The translations under genes were made by a program, and so were the position numbers. Below, one piece after another: positions 1 through 8,488 of a stretch of DNA of 64,000 nt. Position 1 is the stretch's first letter; every line of letters begins with the position of its first letter. Source of the DNA: Rodentibacter genomosp. 2 (lineage in GTDB: Bacteria > Pseudomonadota > Gammaproteobacteria > Enterobacterales > Pasteurellaceae); assembly GCA_001999425.1 (NCBI GenBank), contig MLHP01000013.1, positions 62,001 to 126,000 of the forward strand, given 5' to 3'. A model generated the notes under the pieces. The model saw only the letters and a program-made list of their open reading frames with translations, had not been told where the DNA came from and did no database searches.

Positions 1-43
1 TTTAATTAACCGCACTTTGTACGGTTTTTTCTTTGAAAGAACA

Positions 44-391
44 TTAATCATCGTTCACCACCGTAACATCTTGGATTAATGTCAATTCTCCACCGGCAAT
101 CGTGCGCACTTTGTGATATTGGTCGATACATTGCAAATCCCATTTGGCAGATTCCCACTTCACGTTTTGCGTTTTATCGTGTGAAACCGTGATATGAATC
201 AGATTGTTTTCTACTACGATTTCGTCTGTTTCAGATGATAGTTTGATAATGTCTCCACGTTTCGGTTTAATGTGCAAATCAAGCCGACAACCATCAAAAT
301 TGACCGCACTTTCTTGCTCGTCATCTTCTACAATCTCAAATGTAAAACCTTCATCGTCGCCCCGAACCATCTCTAAGTCGATTTGTTCCAT
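44..391 (-). CDS. Prophage tail-region protein, unknown function
   Basis: A 115-residue acidic protein lying downstream of the host-specificity gene J, in the same leftward late operon. It starts with MEQIDLEMVRGDDEG and looks like a beta-rich small phage structural or tail-fibre accessory protein; a similar N-terminal theme occurs in baseplate or tail-fibre head domains, but I cannot assign a role. A GGAG ribosome site stands 5 bases before the ATG, directly after a terminator-like hairpin. It is the leftmost gene seen; the prophage continues beyond the window. Confidence 0.7.
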   Translation of the reverse strand: MEQIDLEMVRGDDEGFTFEIVEDDEQESAVNFDGCRLDLHIKPKRGDIIKLSSETDEIVVENNLIHITVSHDKTQNVKWESAKWDLQCIDQYHKVRTIAGGELTLIQDVTVVNDD

Positions 392-402
392 TTTCGCTCC
401 AA

Positions 403-425
403 TAAAAAAGCCCTCGCTTGAGGGC
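403..425 (-). terminator. Hairpin with U-tract before the leftmost gene
   Basis: GCCCTC/GAGGGC stem with loop GCTT, followed on the minus strand by TTTTTT. It sits between two late genes and only about 10 bases upstream of the next ribosome-binding site. Confidence 0.6.
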
Positions 426-430
426 TGTGA

Positions 431-724
431 TTAAACGTAAATTTGCTGCGTTTCTTTCAAATGATTGTAGATTCGTGCAAGCATAATTTGTGTTGGCGTT
501 TTGCCGATATCCTCTTTAGTAAAAGGGGCGTCATTAATGGTTTTTGCCGCTTCGGCATCAATCCATTTATATTCACTGATAATCGGAGTGAAATCCGTGA
601 CTACGCCGTCATTATCTGTGCCGGTACCGATAACGTATTTCGCATTGATTGAACCGTCTTCTTGCGTACTGTAACTTGCAATCGCTGAGTACATTGGGTT
701 TAAGATTTTGTTGAATGTTGTCAT
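431..724 (-). CDS. Prophage tail-region protein, unknown function
   Basis: A 97-residue protein immediately downstream of tail-tip gene J. AAGGAG precedes the ATG at good spacing. The C-terminal part (EAAKTINDAPFTKEDIGKTP) is polar and helical with no recognisable catalytic motif. Position after J suggests a tail-fibre or host-interaction accessory protein; this is inference from location only. Confidence 0.65.
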   Translation of the reverse strand: MTTFNKILNPMYSAIASYSTQEDGSINAKYVIGTGTDNDGVVTDFTPIISEYKWIDAEAAKTINDAPFTKEDIGKTPTQIMLARIYNHLKETQQIYV

Positions 725-746
725 AATAAAAACTCCTTGTTTTTAG

Positions 747-782
747 TAAAAGAAAACCCCAACAGTTTTCACTATCAGGGTT
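747..782 (-). terminator. Terminator-like hairpin upstream of the 97-aa gene
   Basis: AACCC/GGGTT base with an A/T- and G-T-paired upper stem around GAAA, then TTTTCTTTT on the minus strand, just before the AAGGAG of the next gene. Confidence 0.5.
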
Positions 783-787
783 GGATT

Positions 788-815
788 TAAAAATTTAACC
801 GCACTTTGGTGCGGT
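788..815 (-). terminator. Inverted uptake-sequence hairpin after gene J
   Basis: ACCGCAC and GTGCGGT face each other across TTTG, forming a 7-bp stem from two opposed uptake-signal cores. On the minus strand it follows the J stop codon within a few bases and is followed by TTAAATTTTT, a plausible terminator. Confidence 0.5.
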
Positions 816-821
816 CTGGTT

Positions 822-3800
822 TTACACTTTAATTAAAAATTTTGAAGTAGAATAGAGGATTGTTGTAATCAACGGCTTGTCTAGACTTTGTTCGTTCTTA
901 GCCCATGCCAATAACTTTATATTTAATTGCTGATTTTCATTTAGAATGAATGTCGTATTGGTCACTTTCGAGAAACTTCCATTTGCAAGATGAGATAAAT
1001 TTCCTCTTTTGTACAAAGTTAAATTCTCATTTTCTCCCATGTGGCTGTAGTCCGATGTAGTAATATTAAACGGAACTTGTACCCATCGTTTTGCACCAGA
1101 AGGCAAAATATTGATTTTTGCTTCATATGCATAGTAATACTCACGATCTATCGTCCCTGTACTATTTTTAGTATTAAAACGTACTCTTCTATTAAGAGCC
1201 TTCCATTTATCAACTAACAATGTTTCATAGATATTACCACCCACTAATTGACTTATTCTTAGCGAACCAGTGAATTCACCTGTTATCCCCTCAATCCTTG
1301 CCCCTTTTATCAATCCTCCATTAATTGTTGAACCATTAATTGTTGTACCCGATACCATTCCCCCACGAATGTCATTCCCTTCAATGCTCGTCCCTGTGAT
1401 TGTTCCTGCAGTCACTCGTCCCAAATTCGCACTAATCGCCGCCAAATTCGAGATATTTAATTTATCCGCACTTAACGATCTCGACACAATATGCGAGGCA
1501 TTGATACTGCCTGCTGCCATATTTCGAGCGGCGATAGTACCGGCTGCAATCTGATTAGATGTAATCGTGTTTGCTGCGATTTGTTGAGCGGTGATGGTGT
1601 TTGTCACAATCGAGCCACCGTGGATAGATGTTACACCGGAATTTTGCCATACATTCGGTTCTTTGGTGGTCGGTAAGCACTCTTCAAGCATCGGTCTGCG
1701 AATCATTAAAGCCGGGCTATTTTGCGCACCCTCCGCCCACATATTGATAATCATACGATAGGTAGCATTATCACCTGTCGCTTTGAATATCACATAGATA
1801 CGCCTGTTTTCTTCAATACCAGTTTCAGTATTGTTGTTACCGTAACCGCCATTTTTACCTCGTCCACTCCACGATTTTTTAATAATTTGTACTGAACCTT
1901 GTTCAATGTTCAAATCAATAAAAGCTCTATGCGCACCAATATAGGCAGAGAAACAATAGTATTTGTCTTTTACCAATCTTAAATCTTGATAAAGTCCACC
2001 TAATCTAACATTACCTGTGTTTGTATTTTTGCGGTTTCTTTGCCACCTAAATTTAAGTTCGGTAGGTAGATACGCTCCGCCTTGATATGCACCGATTAGA
2101 TTATTAAAAGCCCAATCCGCATTATCCATATTGGCGGAATCAACATACATCGTCCAACCATTACCATTATTCGCAAAAATCGGGTTATACAAGAGATTGC
2201 CACCCAACCCAATCGCCAATTTATCCGCCGATACTTGACCTGCGGCTAGATGGTCAGTGTGAACCGCACCGGCTTGTAATGCCGCCGTGCTGACAGAGTT
2301 CGCCGCCATTTTGTCGGCGGTGACGGCTTTTGCAGCTAAGTGGGCTGCACCAATGGCTTGAGCTTGGATTTTGGCAGCATTAATGGCATTTGCTGCGATT
2401 TTATCGGTAGTGATCGCATTAGCAGCGACTTTTTCAGCGACAACCGAGCCGGTTGCAAGTTTTGCCGTGGTAACCGCCCCTGCCGCTAAATGATTGGTTG
2501 CAATCGCATTGGCGGCAATCTGTGCCGCACTCACCGTACCGCTCAGTTTAGTGGTAGGAATCGCGGCAAGTTGATTCGCTGAAATACTTCCACTAATTTG
2601 GTTTGCGTTGATATTTTGAATTTGCCCGCTATTCAATTTGCCGATAAGTTTAGCGACATTCAAACTTTCGATTTGATCGCTCGTCATTTTACCGACAATG
2701 TTTTCCACCGGAATTTGGCTAATATCAACATCATTCACTTTATATTTGTTACCGTCCCAAACATAAAGCTTTCCATCCGCCGTGTTATGAACCTGTTTAT
2801 AGCCGGTAAACGTGTTCACATCTAGTCCCATTACCGTCTTAATCAGCTCAAGATTGCGTGCCGGCGCGGCGGTGTCAAAGACTTCATCAATGATATTTTT
2901 TGAGAGCTTTTCATTGAGCAGGTTCAATTCTTCGTCAATATCGACCGCACTTTCCGCCCTTAAGCCTGATTGTTGATAGAACGGTCCGACATTTATTCCA
3001 CGGGTATGACGTAGCCAATAATACCGCACTTGTTTTGCCCCGACTTCGTGGGAGTACATTCGGGCGGTAACTTTGGCGATTCTGACCGCTTTTGACATAT
3101 CATCCGTTTCGGCGGCAAAAATCTCTGTGGCGGTAAACTCATCAATCCAATCCCATTCAAGGGTGATATTGCCTAAGCCACCCGTCACCCGTACGCCGGT
3201 TGGGGCGGGAGGGCGGTTGATGACAAAGCCTTGTGTGCGTTCGTTAAGCAATTGCCCTTTCTCATTTTTCGCACGAATGACCACGGTATATTCGCCGTTT
3301 TCAAGATTGCTTAAATCCAGTTCCGGTGAGGTTAATCCCAAACGTACATCAAATAGCGCCGTCCCTTTGTAGATTAAAATATCGTATTTCACCAAGCCAT
3401 TGCCGCCGCTGACATCCGCATTAATGTTAATGCTACCGTCCGGATTGGTGAGGATTTGAATATCATTGACTTTCGGCACGACAAGGATACTGGTCGCTTT
3501 CGGTTCAAAAACCGCCCCGTTATCAACGATGGCTTCTTTCTGTGGCTCGTGTTGTAAAGCAACAATGGTATATTTGCCTTTGTCTTGCTCTTTCACACTT
3601 AAGGCACGGAATAATTGCGTATTGATTCGTTGCGTGGTGAGCGACCAAACCCCATATTCCGTCAAGCCTGTCGGTTCAGTATCGAGGGTGATTTCCGCCC
3701 CATTTGCTGACAAAATTTTAATATCTTGATGTTTTGCCTGTGCATTGATGTAGGTAAAGTAACTATTTGCCGTGATATCGATTTCACGATCTAACGTCAC

Positions 3801-5276
3801 GTTCCTGCCGTCAATGCTTAACACTCGTCCACCGATATTGGTACCGGCATAATCAATATCTGCCACCTTGATAATATCGCCCGGCACGTGCATTAAGCCT
3901 TCCGCCCCTACCGTAAACGTCACAGTTTTGGTTTCCAGTTTTTCAGTCTGTAATAACCATAAGCCGGTACGGTGTGCTTGGCCACGGGACGTACAACCAA
4001 ATGCGGTAATTTTTTTCACGTTTAAACCATTTTTTCGGATTGCCTCATCATCGGAAACATATTCAATGGTTTTTTCATAAGCATTGTCTTTATCCGCATA
4101 TTCCACTTGGATCGCATTATGACGGGCTTTTTTGGCTGAAAAGGTGTAAGTAAACTCACCGTTTTCAACATTCGCATTGGTGTAAGTCCACACCGGATCA
4201 GACGGACGATCCATTACGACCGTCAGTTCTCGCCCATTCCATACCGGCATTGCACGGAAAATCGAACAAATATCATTGATCACATCATAAGCCGCCCGTT
4301 GGTCGGTCAGCCACGCGTTACAGGTAAAACGAGGCTCTTTACCGCCAAAACCATCGGGAACCAACTGATCGCAATATTGCGCTACTTGATACAACGCCCA
4401 TTTATCCGCACCAAACTCCCCCAAACGGCCGCCTAAACCATAACGCTTGTTTGTGACTACATCGTACAACACCCAAGCCGGATTATCCGACCACGCCAGT
4501 TTAAACGTGCCGTCCCACATACCGCGATATTGTCGGGTTTTCGGATCGTAATTTGACGGTACTTTGACCTTAATCCCTTTGACATCATAAGTGCGATTCG
4601 GGATATTCGAGAAATATTCCGAATCAAATTTCACCCCGATTAACGCCGTGTTCGGATAAGTAAATTCCGTATCGATAATTTCCGTGTAACTCGCCCATAC
4701 CGTGTTATTTTGCAATCGTTGTGACTTACTATCCTCTGAGTTTCGTTCAACACGAATCGTAAACGGCACCGCAGGCAAACCGGAAAAGGTATGTTGCTGT
4801 AAATACTGTGAACTGTATTTGCCACTAATCGTTATTGGATAGTGCTGATTGCCGATATACACCGTTAAGCTTACACTTGCGCCGTTTGTATCACCCTGAT
4901 CGTTTTGGTGAAACAGTGATTGAACACCAAGGGTTAAACGCAAACGGGAGACTTTGCTATCGGTTATCGTGCGGGTAATCGGTGTGGTTTTCCGCACTTG
5001 TGTCCCCACCGAGATTTCTTTTTCTGACGTATTGAAACCGGCGATAATATCCTGAACCTGTGAACCGACCCGCCCTTCAAGTTGAACATTGCTAAAATTG
5101 TAAGAATCATCCTGATTTTGAATCGGTGTATTATCAAGATAGACGGATTTCATCCCGTCTGCTAAGCCTTCAATTTCCCCTTCTGAAATAATTTCAACGA
5201 TTTTGACAAGCTGTTTACTGCGACCGCTTTCTTTTGCTTCAACCGGTGTATGTCCGCCACCGCCGCCTTTTCCCAT
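822..5276 (-). CDS. J: Tail tip / host-specificity protein J
   Basis: A 1484-residue protein, the central fibre at the tail tip that contacts the host receptor in lambda-type siphophages. The N-terminal 900 residues match the gpJ pattern: glycine-rich start, phage tail-protein core with GLGGRLGEFGADKW near 270-290, then fibronectin-like beta domains. Residues about 880-1030 form a long repeat of short units such as AANAITTDKIAANAINAAKI, alternating Ala-Ala and Ile, typical of a trimeric beta-helix shaft; a second stretch follows near 1230-1350. The far C-terminus is the likely receptor-binding end. AGGAG precedes the ATG. It lies after genes K and I as in lambda, though accessory genes separate K and I here. 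Confidence 0.93.
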   Translation of the reverse strand: MGKGGGGGHTPVEAKESGRSKQLVKIVEIISEGEIEGLADGMKSVYLDNTPIQNQDDSYNFSNVQLEGRVGSQVQDIIAGFNTSEKEISVGTQVRKTTPITRTITDSKVSRLRLTLGVQSLFHQNDQGDTNGASVSLTVYIGNQHYPITISGKYSSQYLQQHTFSGLPAVPFTIRVERNSEDSKSQRLQNNTVWASYTEIIDTEFTYPNTALIGVKFDSEYFSNIPNRTYDVKGIKVKVPSNYDPKTRQYRGMWDGTFKLAWSDNPAWVLYDVVTNKRYGLGGRLGEFGADKWALYQVAQYCDQLVPDGFGGKEPRFTCNAWLTDQRAAYDVINDICSIFRAMPVWNGRELTVVMDRPSDPVWTYTNANVENGEFTYTFSAKKARHNAIQVEYADKDNAYEKTIEYVSDDEAIRKNGLNVKKITAFGCTSRGQAHRTGLWLLQTEKLETKTVTFTVGAEGLMHVPGDIIKVADIDYAGTNIGGRVLSIDGRNVTLDREIDITANSYFTYINAQAKHQDIKILSANGAEITLDTEPTGLTEYGVWSLTTQRINTQLFRALSVKEQDKGKYTIVALQHEPQKEAIVDNGAVFEPKATSILVVPKVNDIQILTNPDGSININADVSGGNGLVKYDILIYKGTALFDVRLGLTSPELDLSNLENGEYTVVIRAKNEKGQLLNERTQGFVINRPPAPTGVRVTGGLGNITLEWDWIDEFTATEIFAAETDDMSKAVRIAKVTARMYSHEVGAKQVRYYWLRHTRGINVGPFYQQSGLRAESAVDIDEELNLLNEKLSKNIIDEVFDTAAPARNLELIKTVMGLDVNTFTGYKQVHNTADGKLYVWDGNKYKVNDVDISQIPVENIVGKMTSDQIESLNVAKLIGKLNSGQIQNINANQISGSISANQLAAIPTTKLSGTVSAAQIAANAIATNHLAAGAVTTAKLATGSVVAEKVAANAITTDKIAANAINAAKIQAQAIGAAHLAAKAVTADKMAANSVSTAALQAGAVHTDHLAAGQVSADKLAIGLGGNLLYNPIFANNGNGWTMYVDSANMDNADWAFNNLIGAYQGGAYLPTELKFRWQRNRKNTNTGNVRLGGLYQDLRLVKDKYYCFSAYIGAHRAFIDLNIEQGSVQIIKKSWSGRGKNGGYGNNNTETGIEENRRIYVIFKATGDNATYRMIINMWAEGAQNSPALMIRRPMLEECLPTTKEPNVWQNSGVTSIHGGSIVTNTITAQQIAANTITSNQIAAGTIAARNMAAGSINASHIVSRSLSADKLNISNLAAISANLGRVTAGTITGTSIEGNDIRGGMVSGTTINGSTINGGLIKGARIEGITGEFTGSLRISQLVGGNIYETLLVDKWKALNRRVRFNTKNSTGTIDREYYYAYEAKINILPSGAKRWVQVPFNITTSDYSHMGENENLTLYKRGNLSHLANGSFSKVTNTTFILNENQQLNIKLLAWAKNEQSLDKPLITTILYSTSKFLIKV

Positions 5277-5285
5277 AATTAACTC

Positions 5286-5387
5286 CTACTTTTTCCAATC
5301 TTTAATCACAGCAAGAATATTCGGCAAACGCAAAATAAAAATAAGAAAAGCAATACCGAGAATTGTTTGTAAGAAACCATATTCCAT
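5286..5387 (-). CDS. Small single-span membrane protein (33 aa)
   Basis: ATG with AAGGAG 6 bases upstream, then 33 codons encoding a hydrophobic helix (FLQTILGIAFLIFILRL) and a short basic tail ending KDWKK. It fills the gap between tail genes I and J. Other very small membrane proteins occur between late genes in this prophage. Function unknown; could be a lysis or exclusion accessory. Confidence 0.5.
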   Translation of the reverse strand: MEYGFLQTILGIAFLIFILRLPNILAVIKDWKK

Positions 5388-5470
5388 TATAAACTCCTTG
5401 ATAAAAGGAATGATTGTTGTAAAATTATCCAAAGTTTATGTCCTCTTAGGGTAAGTAAGTGGATATGAAA

Positions 5471-5499
5471 AACCCCGAAAGTTTGCCGCTTTCGGGGTT
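5471..5499 (-). terminator. Strong hairpin downstream of tail gene I
   Basis: Perfect stem CCCCGAAAG/CTTTCGGGG with a 7-base loop and A/T runs on both sides, so it could act in either direction. It lies inside the leftward late operon between I and J. Confidence 0.6.
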
Positions 5500-5527
5500 T
5501 GTTTTATATTGAGTTAAGTTTTTCCGC

Positions 5528-6172
5528 CTATCTTCTAAATCTGCGTCTGCCGCTATTTTGTTCCGGTGTTGCCACATCAACATCCATCGTTTCAATACCT
5601 TGTGAAATAATCAATGAACCTGTTCTAATACGTCCATAAGCGAGTGGCATAGGTTTTCCTTGTGCTGCCATATTAGATAAGCTTGAAAATGATGTTGAAT
5701 TTTTCTTCTCCGATTCTGACTTTCCAATATCCATTGATGGCATTTTAGTAAGCATTTGGCTCACTCCACTTAGGATCATTGACGCCCCAGCCATAAATGC
5801 CATTGTCGCCATACCGTAACCACTTGCACCTAAATATGCCCAACCTGCCGCACCACCTGCATACCAAGAGGCGGCAATTAATACCGCACCGACTACAATA
5901 TTGAATATCCCCGCTCTTTTTGCTCCTTTCAGTACCGGTGTAAAACAAACTGACATTCCCTCTTTTAACTGATAGAACATTCCCTTTTCTAAATAGCGGC
6001 GATCAAGATAGTCTTTGCCAATACGCACTTTAAATAAGCCTTGTTGTAAAAATTGGCGTAAATTCGGAATCTGACCGGTTAAAGCACGGATAATTTCTGC
6101 CGTGTTGTTTACCTCTAAATTAAACTCAGTGCCAAACTGTTTAAGGGCACCGTAAAATCTAACTTTGACCAT
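5528..6172 (-). CDS. I: Tail assembly protein I
   Basis: A 214-residue lambda gpI-like tail-tip assembly protein. The N-terminal half begins VKVRFYGALKQFG with a ubiquitin-like beta-grasp pattern; residues about 80-145 contain the typical Gly/Ala-rich hydrophobic hairpin (IVVGAVLIAASWYAGGAAGW); the C-terminal part carries PMPLAYGRIRTGSLIIS, the signature shared by gpI proteins. Needed transiently to build the tail tip with K, L and J. Position just before J agrees. C-terminal GRRRFRR is strongly basic. Confidence 0.85.
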   Translation of the reverse strand: MVKVRFYGALKQFGTEFNLEVNNTAEIIRALTGQIPNLRQFLQQGLFKVRIGKDYLDRRYLEKGMFYQLKEGMSVCFTPVLKGAKRAGIFNIVVGAVLIAASWYAGGAAGWAYLGASGYGMATMAFMAGASMILSGVSQMLTKMPSMDIGKSESEKKNSTSFSSLSNMAAQGKPMPLAYGRIRTGSLIISQGIETMDVDVATPEQNSGRRRFRR

Positions 6173-6186
6173 TGTTTAAATCTCCA

Positions 6187-6213
6187 TAAAAAAACCGCAC
6201 ATAAAAGTGCGGT
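6187..6213 (-). terminator. Inverted uptake-sequence terminator after antirepressor 1
   Basis: ACCGCAC/GTGCGGT stem with a 6-base loop, followed on the minus strand by seven T residues. It terminates the antirepressor transcript and stands just before the ribosome site of gene I. Confidence 0.6.
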
Positions 6214-6230
6214 CGGTTTTGATTAAGTTT

Positions 6231-6854
6231 TTAATTTAATAACTGGTAAAAGGCTTTGACTAACGCCAATCGTTCCGTGTTAGATTGAATAAACTGTTTG
6301 GCTTTCGTCATCGTCTGTTCAAGTGGATATTTGAAATTGTGGAGATACTGCCCGCCAATTTCATTCTCCATTTGACCGGGAATGTTTGTCTTCCGTAGTT
6401 TTTCTTGCATTTCGTGAGCTTGGAAGCAGAAACTATACATCTTAATAAAAAGGGCTAATGCCTCTTCGCTTTGGGTAATATTGTCAAAATGATAGTCCGG
6501 TTCAGGCAAAGCAAGCTGTTTCGGTTCATTCCGGTGCATTGCTAAAAATGCCCGTAACACAACTAAATGAAATTTCGGGCTAATCCACATTGCGTAGCTT
6601 AAGACAAGTTCTTCGCAAGCCCAAGTTCCTTGAATAGAAATATCTTTGCCACCACGAATAGTTTTAATAGCGAAGATCGTTTTTGTGCTTCGCTCATTTT
6701 CAATCTCTTTTGCTAATTCTTTGGTTTGTTCATTACGAGCAAATAAACTTGGACGATGCTTTGGATCATTTCCGCTTGCCAAGTGAAGATCATTTAAGGA
6801 ATAGAGATTGTCTAAAGTACGAATTGATTGATTTAAAATAGATAAGTTTGTCAT
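6231..6854 (-). CDS. KilA-N domain antirepressor-like protein (copy 1)
   Basis: 207 residues. The N-terminal ~110 residues are a KilA-N DNA-binding domain (SLNDLHLASGNDPKHRPSLF, then WACEELVLSYAMWISPKFHL), joined by the linker FLAMHRNEPKQLALPEP to a unique helical C-terminal domain. Such proteins act as phage antirepressors that counter CI-type repressors or as DNA-binding regulators. Three other copies in this prophage share the N-terminal or linker part but differ in the C-terminal half. The gene is preceded by a C4-like RNA leader and is embedded between tail genes K and I, so it is probably expressed from its own leader promoter. Confidence 0.8.
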   Translation of the reverse strand: MTNLSILNQSIRTLDNLYSLNDLHLASGNDPKHRPSLFARNEQTKELAKEIENERSTKTIFAIKTIRGGKDISIQGTWACEELVLSYAMWISPKFHLVVLRAFLAMHRNEPKQLALPEPDYHFDNITQSEEALALFIKMYSFCFQAHEMQEKLRKTNIPGQMENEIGGQYLHNFKYPLEQTMTKAKQFIQSNTERLALVKAFYQLLN

Positions 6855-6905
6855 AACGACACTCCGTTAATTTTCGAAATTAAGATTTCCCTAAATAAAT
6901 AGGGA

Positions 6906-6980
6906 GCCAAGAGGTTCGAAAGCCTAACGGTAGGCTGGAGTTATTCCCCTTTCGGGTATTGTATTCCTCACCCTCTCGGC
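6906..6980 (-). ncRNA. C4-like antisense RNA candidate, copy 1
   Basis: On the minus strand the sequence runs from GCCGAGAGG to the complementary CCTCTTGGC (nine pairs with one G-U), enclosing ACCCGAAAGGGG and a GCCTA/TAGGC hairpin, with the fixed segments AATACAATAC and GAATAACTCC between them. Two further copies in the window keep these segments while the outer stem changes in a paired way. In phages P1 and P7 an RNA called C4 lies in the same transcript upstream of the antirepressor gene ant and blocks its expression by pairing. The identification rests on position, motif and structure; a covariance search was not run. Confidence 0.55.
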
Positions 6981-7052
6981 ATAGATTGAATTTTAGGTAT
7001 GCACAATCAAAATTCGTTGGAAGAGAGAAAAGAGATCACGAATTTTACGCAT

Positions 7053-7080
7053 AAAAAAACCGCTATGCTTTCGGGTGCGG
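7053..7080 (-). terminator. Conserved leader hairpin with T7 tract
   Basis: CCGC...GCGG hairpin (CCGCACCCGAAAGCATAGCGG less its middle) followed by TTTTTTT on the minus strand; an overlapping GCGGAAATCCGC hairpin could form instead, sharing CCGC. The same element occurs before the other two C4-like RNAs, so this looks like a leader attenuator or the end of an upstream transcript. Confidence 0.5.
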
Positions 7081-7092
7081 ATTTCCGCCGTT

Positions 7093-7108
7093 AAGGTTTC
7101 GACACCTT
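7093..7108. repeat. AAGGT-ACCTT dyad, copy 1
   Basis: Palindromic AAGGTTTCGACACCTT just upstream of the leader of antirepressor 1. Similar dyads stand before antirepressor 2 and before the ProQ-like gene. Candidate operator. Confidence 0.35.
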
Positions 7109-7129
7109 GAGTTGGAATATAAAAGAAAA

Positions 7130-7150
7130 CCCTATTGGTTGTCAATAGGG
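7130..7150 (-). terminator. Terminator of the 117-aa lipoprotein gene
   Basis: CCCTATTG/CAATAGGG stem followed on the minus strand by TTTTCTTTT, 14 bases after the stop codon. Confidence 0.65.
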
Positions 7151-7163
7151 CTTTATAAAATGC

Positions 7164-7517
7164 TTATTTTGAACAGCTCTGTATATAGCCTATAGCTTCA
7201 TTTATTGACAGAGGAGCATAGTATCCATCATATTTAGATAATAAAACCTGTTGATGTTGAACTAAAAATAAATAATAGTTTCTTAATTTCCCAGCTTGGA
7301 TACCCCCTATAAATATTTCTGTTTTATCAGAAAAATCATTTACGGACATTCTATCTGGTCTAAACTCATCAAGTTTATCTAATAAACAAGATTTTAATTC
7401 ATCCCTTGATTTATCTGAATTATATGTTTGTTTAGGTAAGCCTCTCATTTCTTGTGGAGAAATACCACAACCACTAAGTAAGACCCCAAATAGTGACAAA
7501 GCTAATATTTTTTTCAT
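7164..7517 (-). CDS. Predicted lipoprotein (117 aa)
   Basis: Signal peptide MKKILALSLFGVLLSGC with a clear lipobox (LLSGC, cysteine at 17), so the mature protein should be lipidated. The remaining 100 residues are polar with three further cysteines (C38 region KSCLLDKL, and IQSCSK at the end). No family recognised. It is one of two adjacent lipoprotein genes placed between tail genes K and I. Lipoproteins in this position of temperate phages often alter the host envelope or block superinfection, but that is inference. Confidence 0.65.
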   Translation of the reverse strand: MKKILALSLFGVLLSGCGISPQEMRGLPKQTYNSDKSRDELKSCLLDKLDEFRPDRMSVNDFSDKTEIFIGGIQAGKLRNYYLFLVQHQQVLLSKYDGYYAPLSINEAIGYIQSCSK

Positions 7518-7606
7518 TTTTTATAACCCTTTTCCTATTGATAACTTTTATTATCACCAGATGTCACACAATATCACCCCTAGGATGTCAAGGAGGTTGT
7601 GTAATA

Positions 7607-8032
7607 TTACATTGGTAATAATCTTGGTCTGCGCCAAGGACCTAAGCTAATTCTGAAAATATTCTCTTTGTCTTTTTTAATAACTTGTTTCTCTACTGCC
7701 GGATTAAACTGCCCTCCGCATAAACCTCTACCGTACGGATCTCCAATTACTGCAAAATTATGTTCACCTTCCGGAATATAAAAATCAGCCTTTTCTTCAG
7801 GATCAAATCGAGCTAATAATGTTTGTCGGTACATAACCCCTAGATAACAGCCGCCCCCCTGAAAACCGGCATCACGAACAATGGTCACCTTTGCATAGTT
7901 AGGGTTATATTCGCCTTGAGCTAAAATTCTATCTGGAGGAACTTGTTTTGCTTGCTGCATAACTACTGGAGAAGTACCAGTACAACCAGACAAAAACGCA
8001 GTCGCAACGCCAATAATAAGTAATTTTTTCAT
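7607..8032 (-). CDS. Predicted lipoprotein, paralogue of the one at 29.3-29.8 kb
   Basis: 141 residues; an in-frame ATG four codons upstream exists, but GGAG stands 7 bases before this start. Signal peptide MKKLLIIGVATAFLSGC with lipobox FLSGC. The mature part contains EYNPNYAKVTIVRDAGFQGG, CYLGV, YIPEGEHNFAVIGDP and a C-terminal RRPRLLP, and closely matches the lipoprotein at 29346-29774. Beta-rich DUF2846-like envelope protein; exact role unknown. Candidate superinfection-exclusion or surface-modifying lipoprotein. Confidence 0.7.
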   Translation of the reverse strand: MKKLLIIGVATAFLSGCTGTSPVVMQQAKQVPPDRILAQGEYNPNYAKVTIVRDAGFQGGGCYLGVMYRQTLLARFDPEEKADFYIPEGEHNFAVIGDPYGRGLCGGQFNPAVEKQVIKKDKENIFRISLGPWRRPRLLPM

Positions 8033-8111
8033 TTTGATCTCCATAAAGTAAAAGTGCTACATTCTACAAGATCTAGATATTTTGGGCTGTGATTTAGATC
8101 ACATATTCTAT

Positions 8112-8225
8112 TCAGAGAATAAAACTAATTCCAAAGCAAGCTGCACCAATGGCAAATCCAAGAGCTGCAATAATCGCTGCAATAGCTAACATTTTGCCAA
8201 CAGTATTCGCACCTTCTGTACTCAT
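8112..8225 (-). CDS. Small membrane protein (37 aa)
   Basis: MSTEGANTVGKM followed by one Ala/Ile-rich membrane helix (LAIAAIIAALGFAIGAA) and a short tail. AGGTGG precedes the ATG by 5 bases. It stands alone upstream of the lipoprotein gene and downstream of a hairpin. Too short to classify; a lysis or exclusion accessory is possible. Confidence 0.45.
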   Translation of the reverse strand: MSTEGANTVGKMLAIAAIIAALGFAIGAACFGISFIL

Positions 8226-8316
8226 TTTTCCACCTACCTTTATTTGATGTTTTGGTGTATACTTAATCAAAATTGCTCCTTATGTTGCTTAACTAGGAAT
8301 AAGGGGTAAAGAAAAA

Positions 8317-8339
8317 CCCGATTGTTGGTCGCAATCGGG
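8317..8339 (-). terminator. Hairpin between gene K and the accessory genes
   Basis: Perfect CCCGATTG/CAATCGGG stem with a 7-base loop, flanked by A and T runs, so bidirectional. Bases 8340-8488 between it and gene K hold nothing else that I can recognise. Confidence 0.6.
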
Positions 8340-8488
8340 TTTTGTTTTTTCCGATTACGTTGCTTTATTATTGCAACGTTGATTTTGTGTGAAGAGAGGA
8401 AGGAGTTCCACACCATCACGTTGTGAGAAGTATTTTCACAATTTAGTCCCGGAATTTCTTTTAAAGTACTTTAAAGAAAATGGCTTAG

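Noticed and set aside
1..43. Terminator or left attachment site at the window edge
   Set aside because: A CCG/CGG pair with T-run is visible but too weak, and the prophage end cannot be judged without the preceding sequence.
5203..5454. 83-codon plus-strand frame over the start of J
   Set aside because: Runs antisense to gene J and to a small membrane gene with a good ribosome site; composition is not protein-like.
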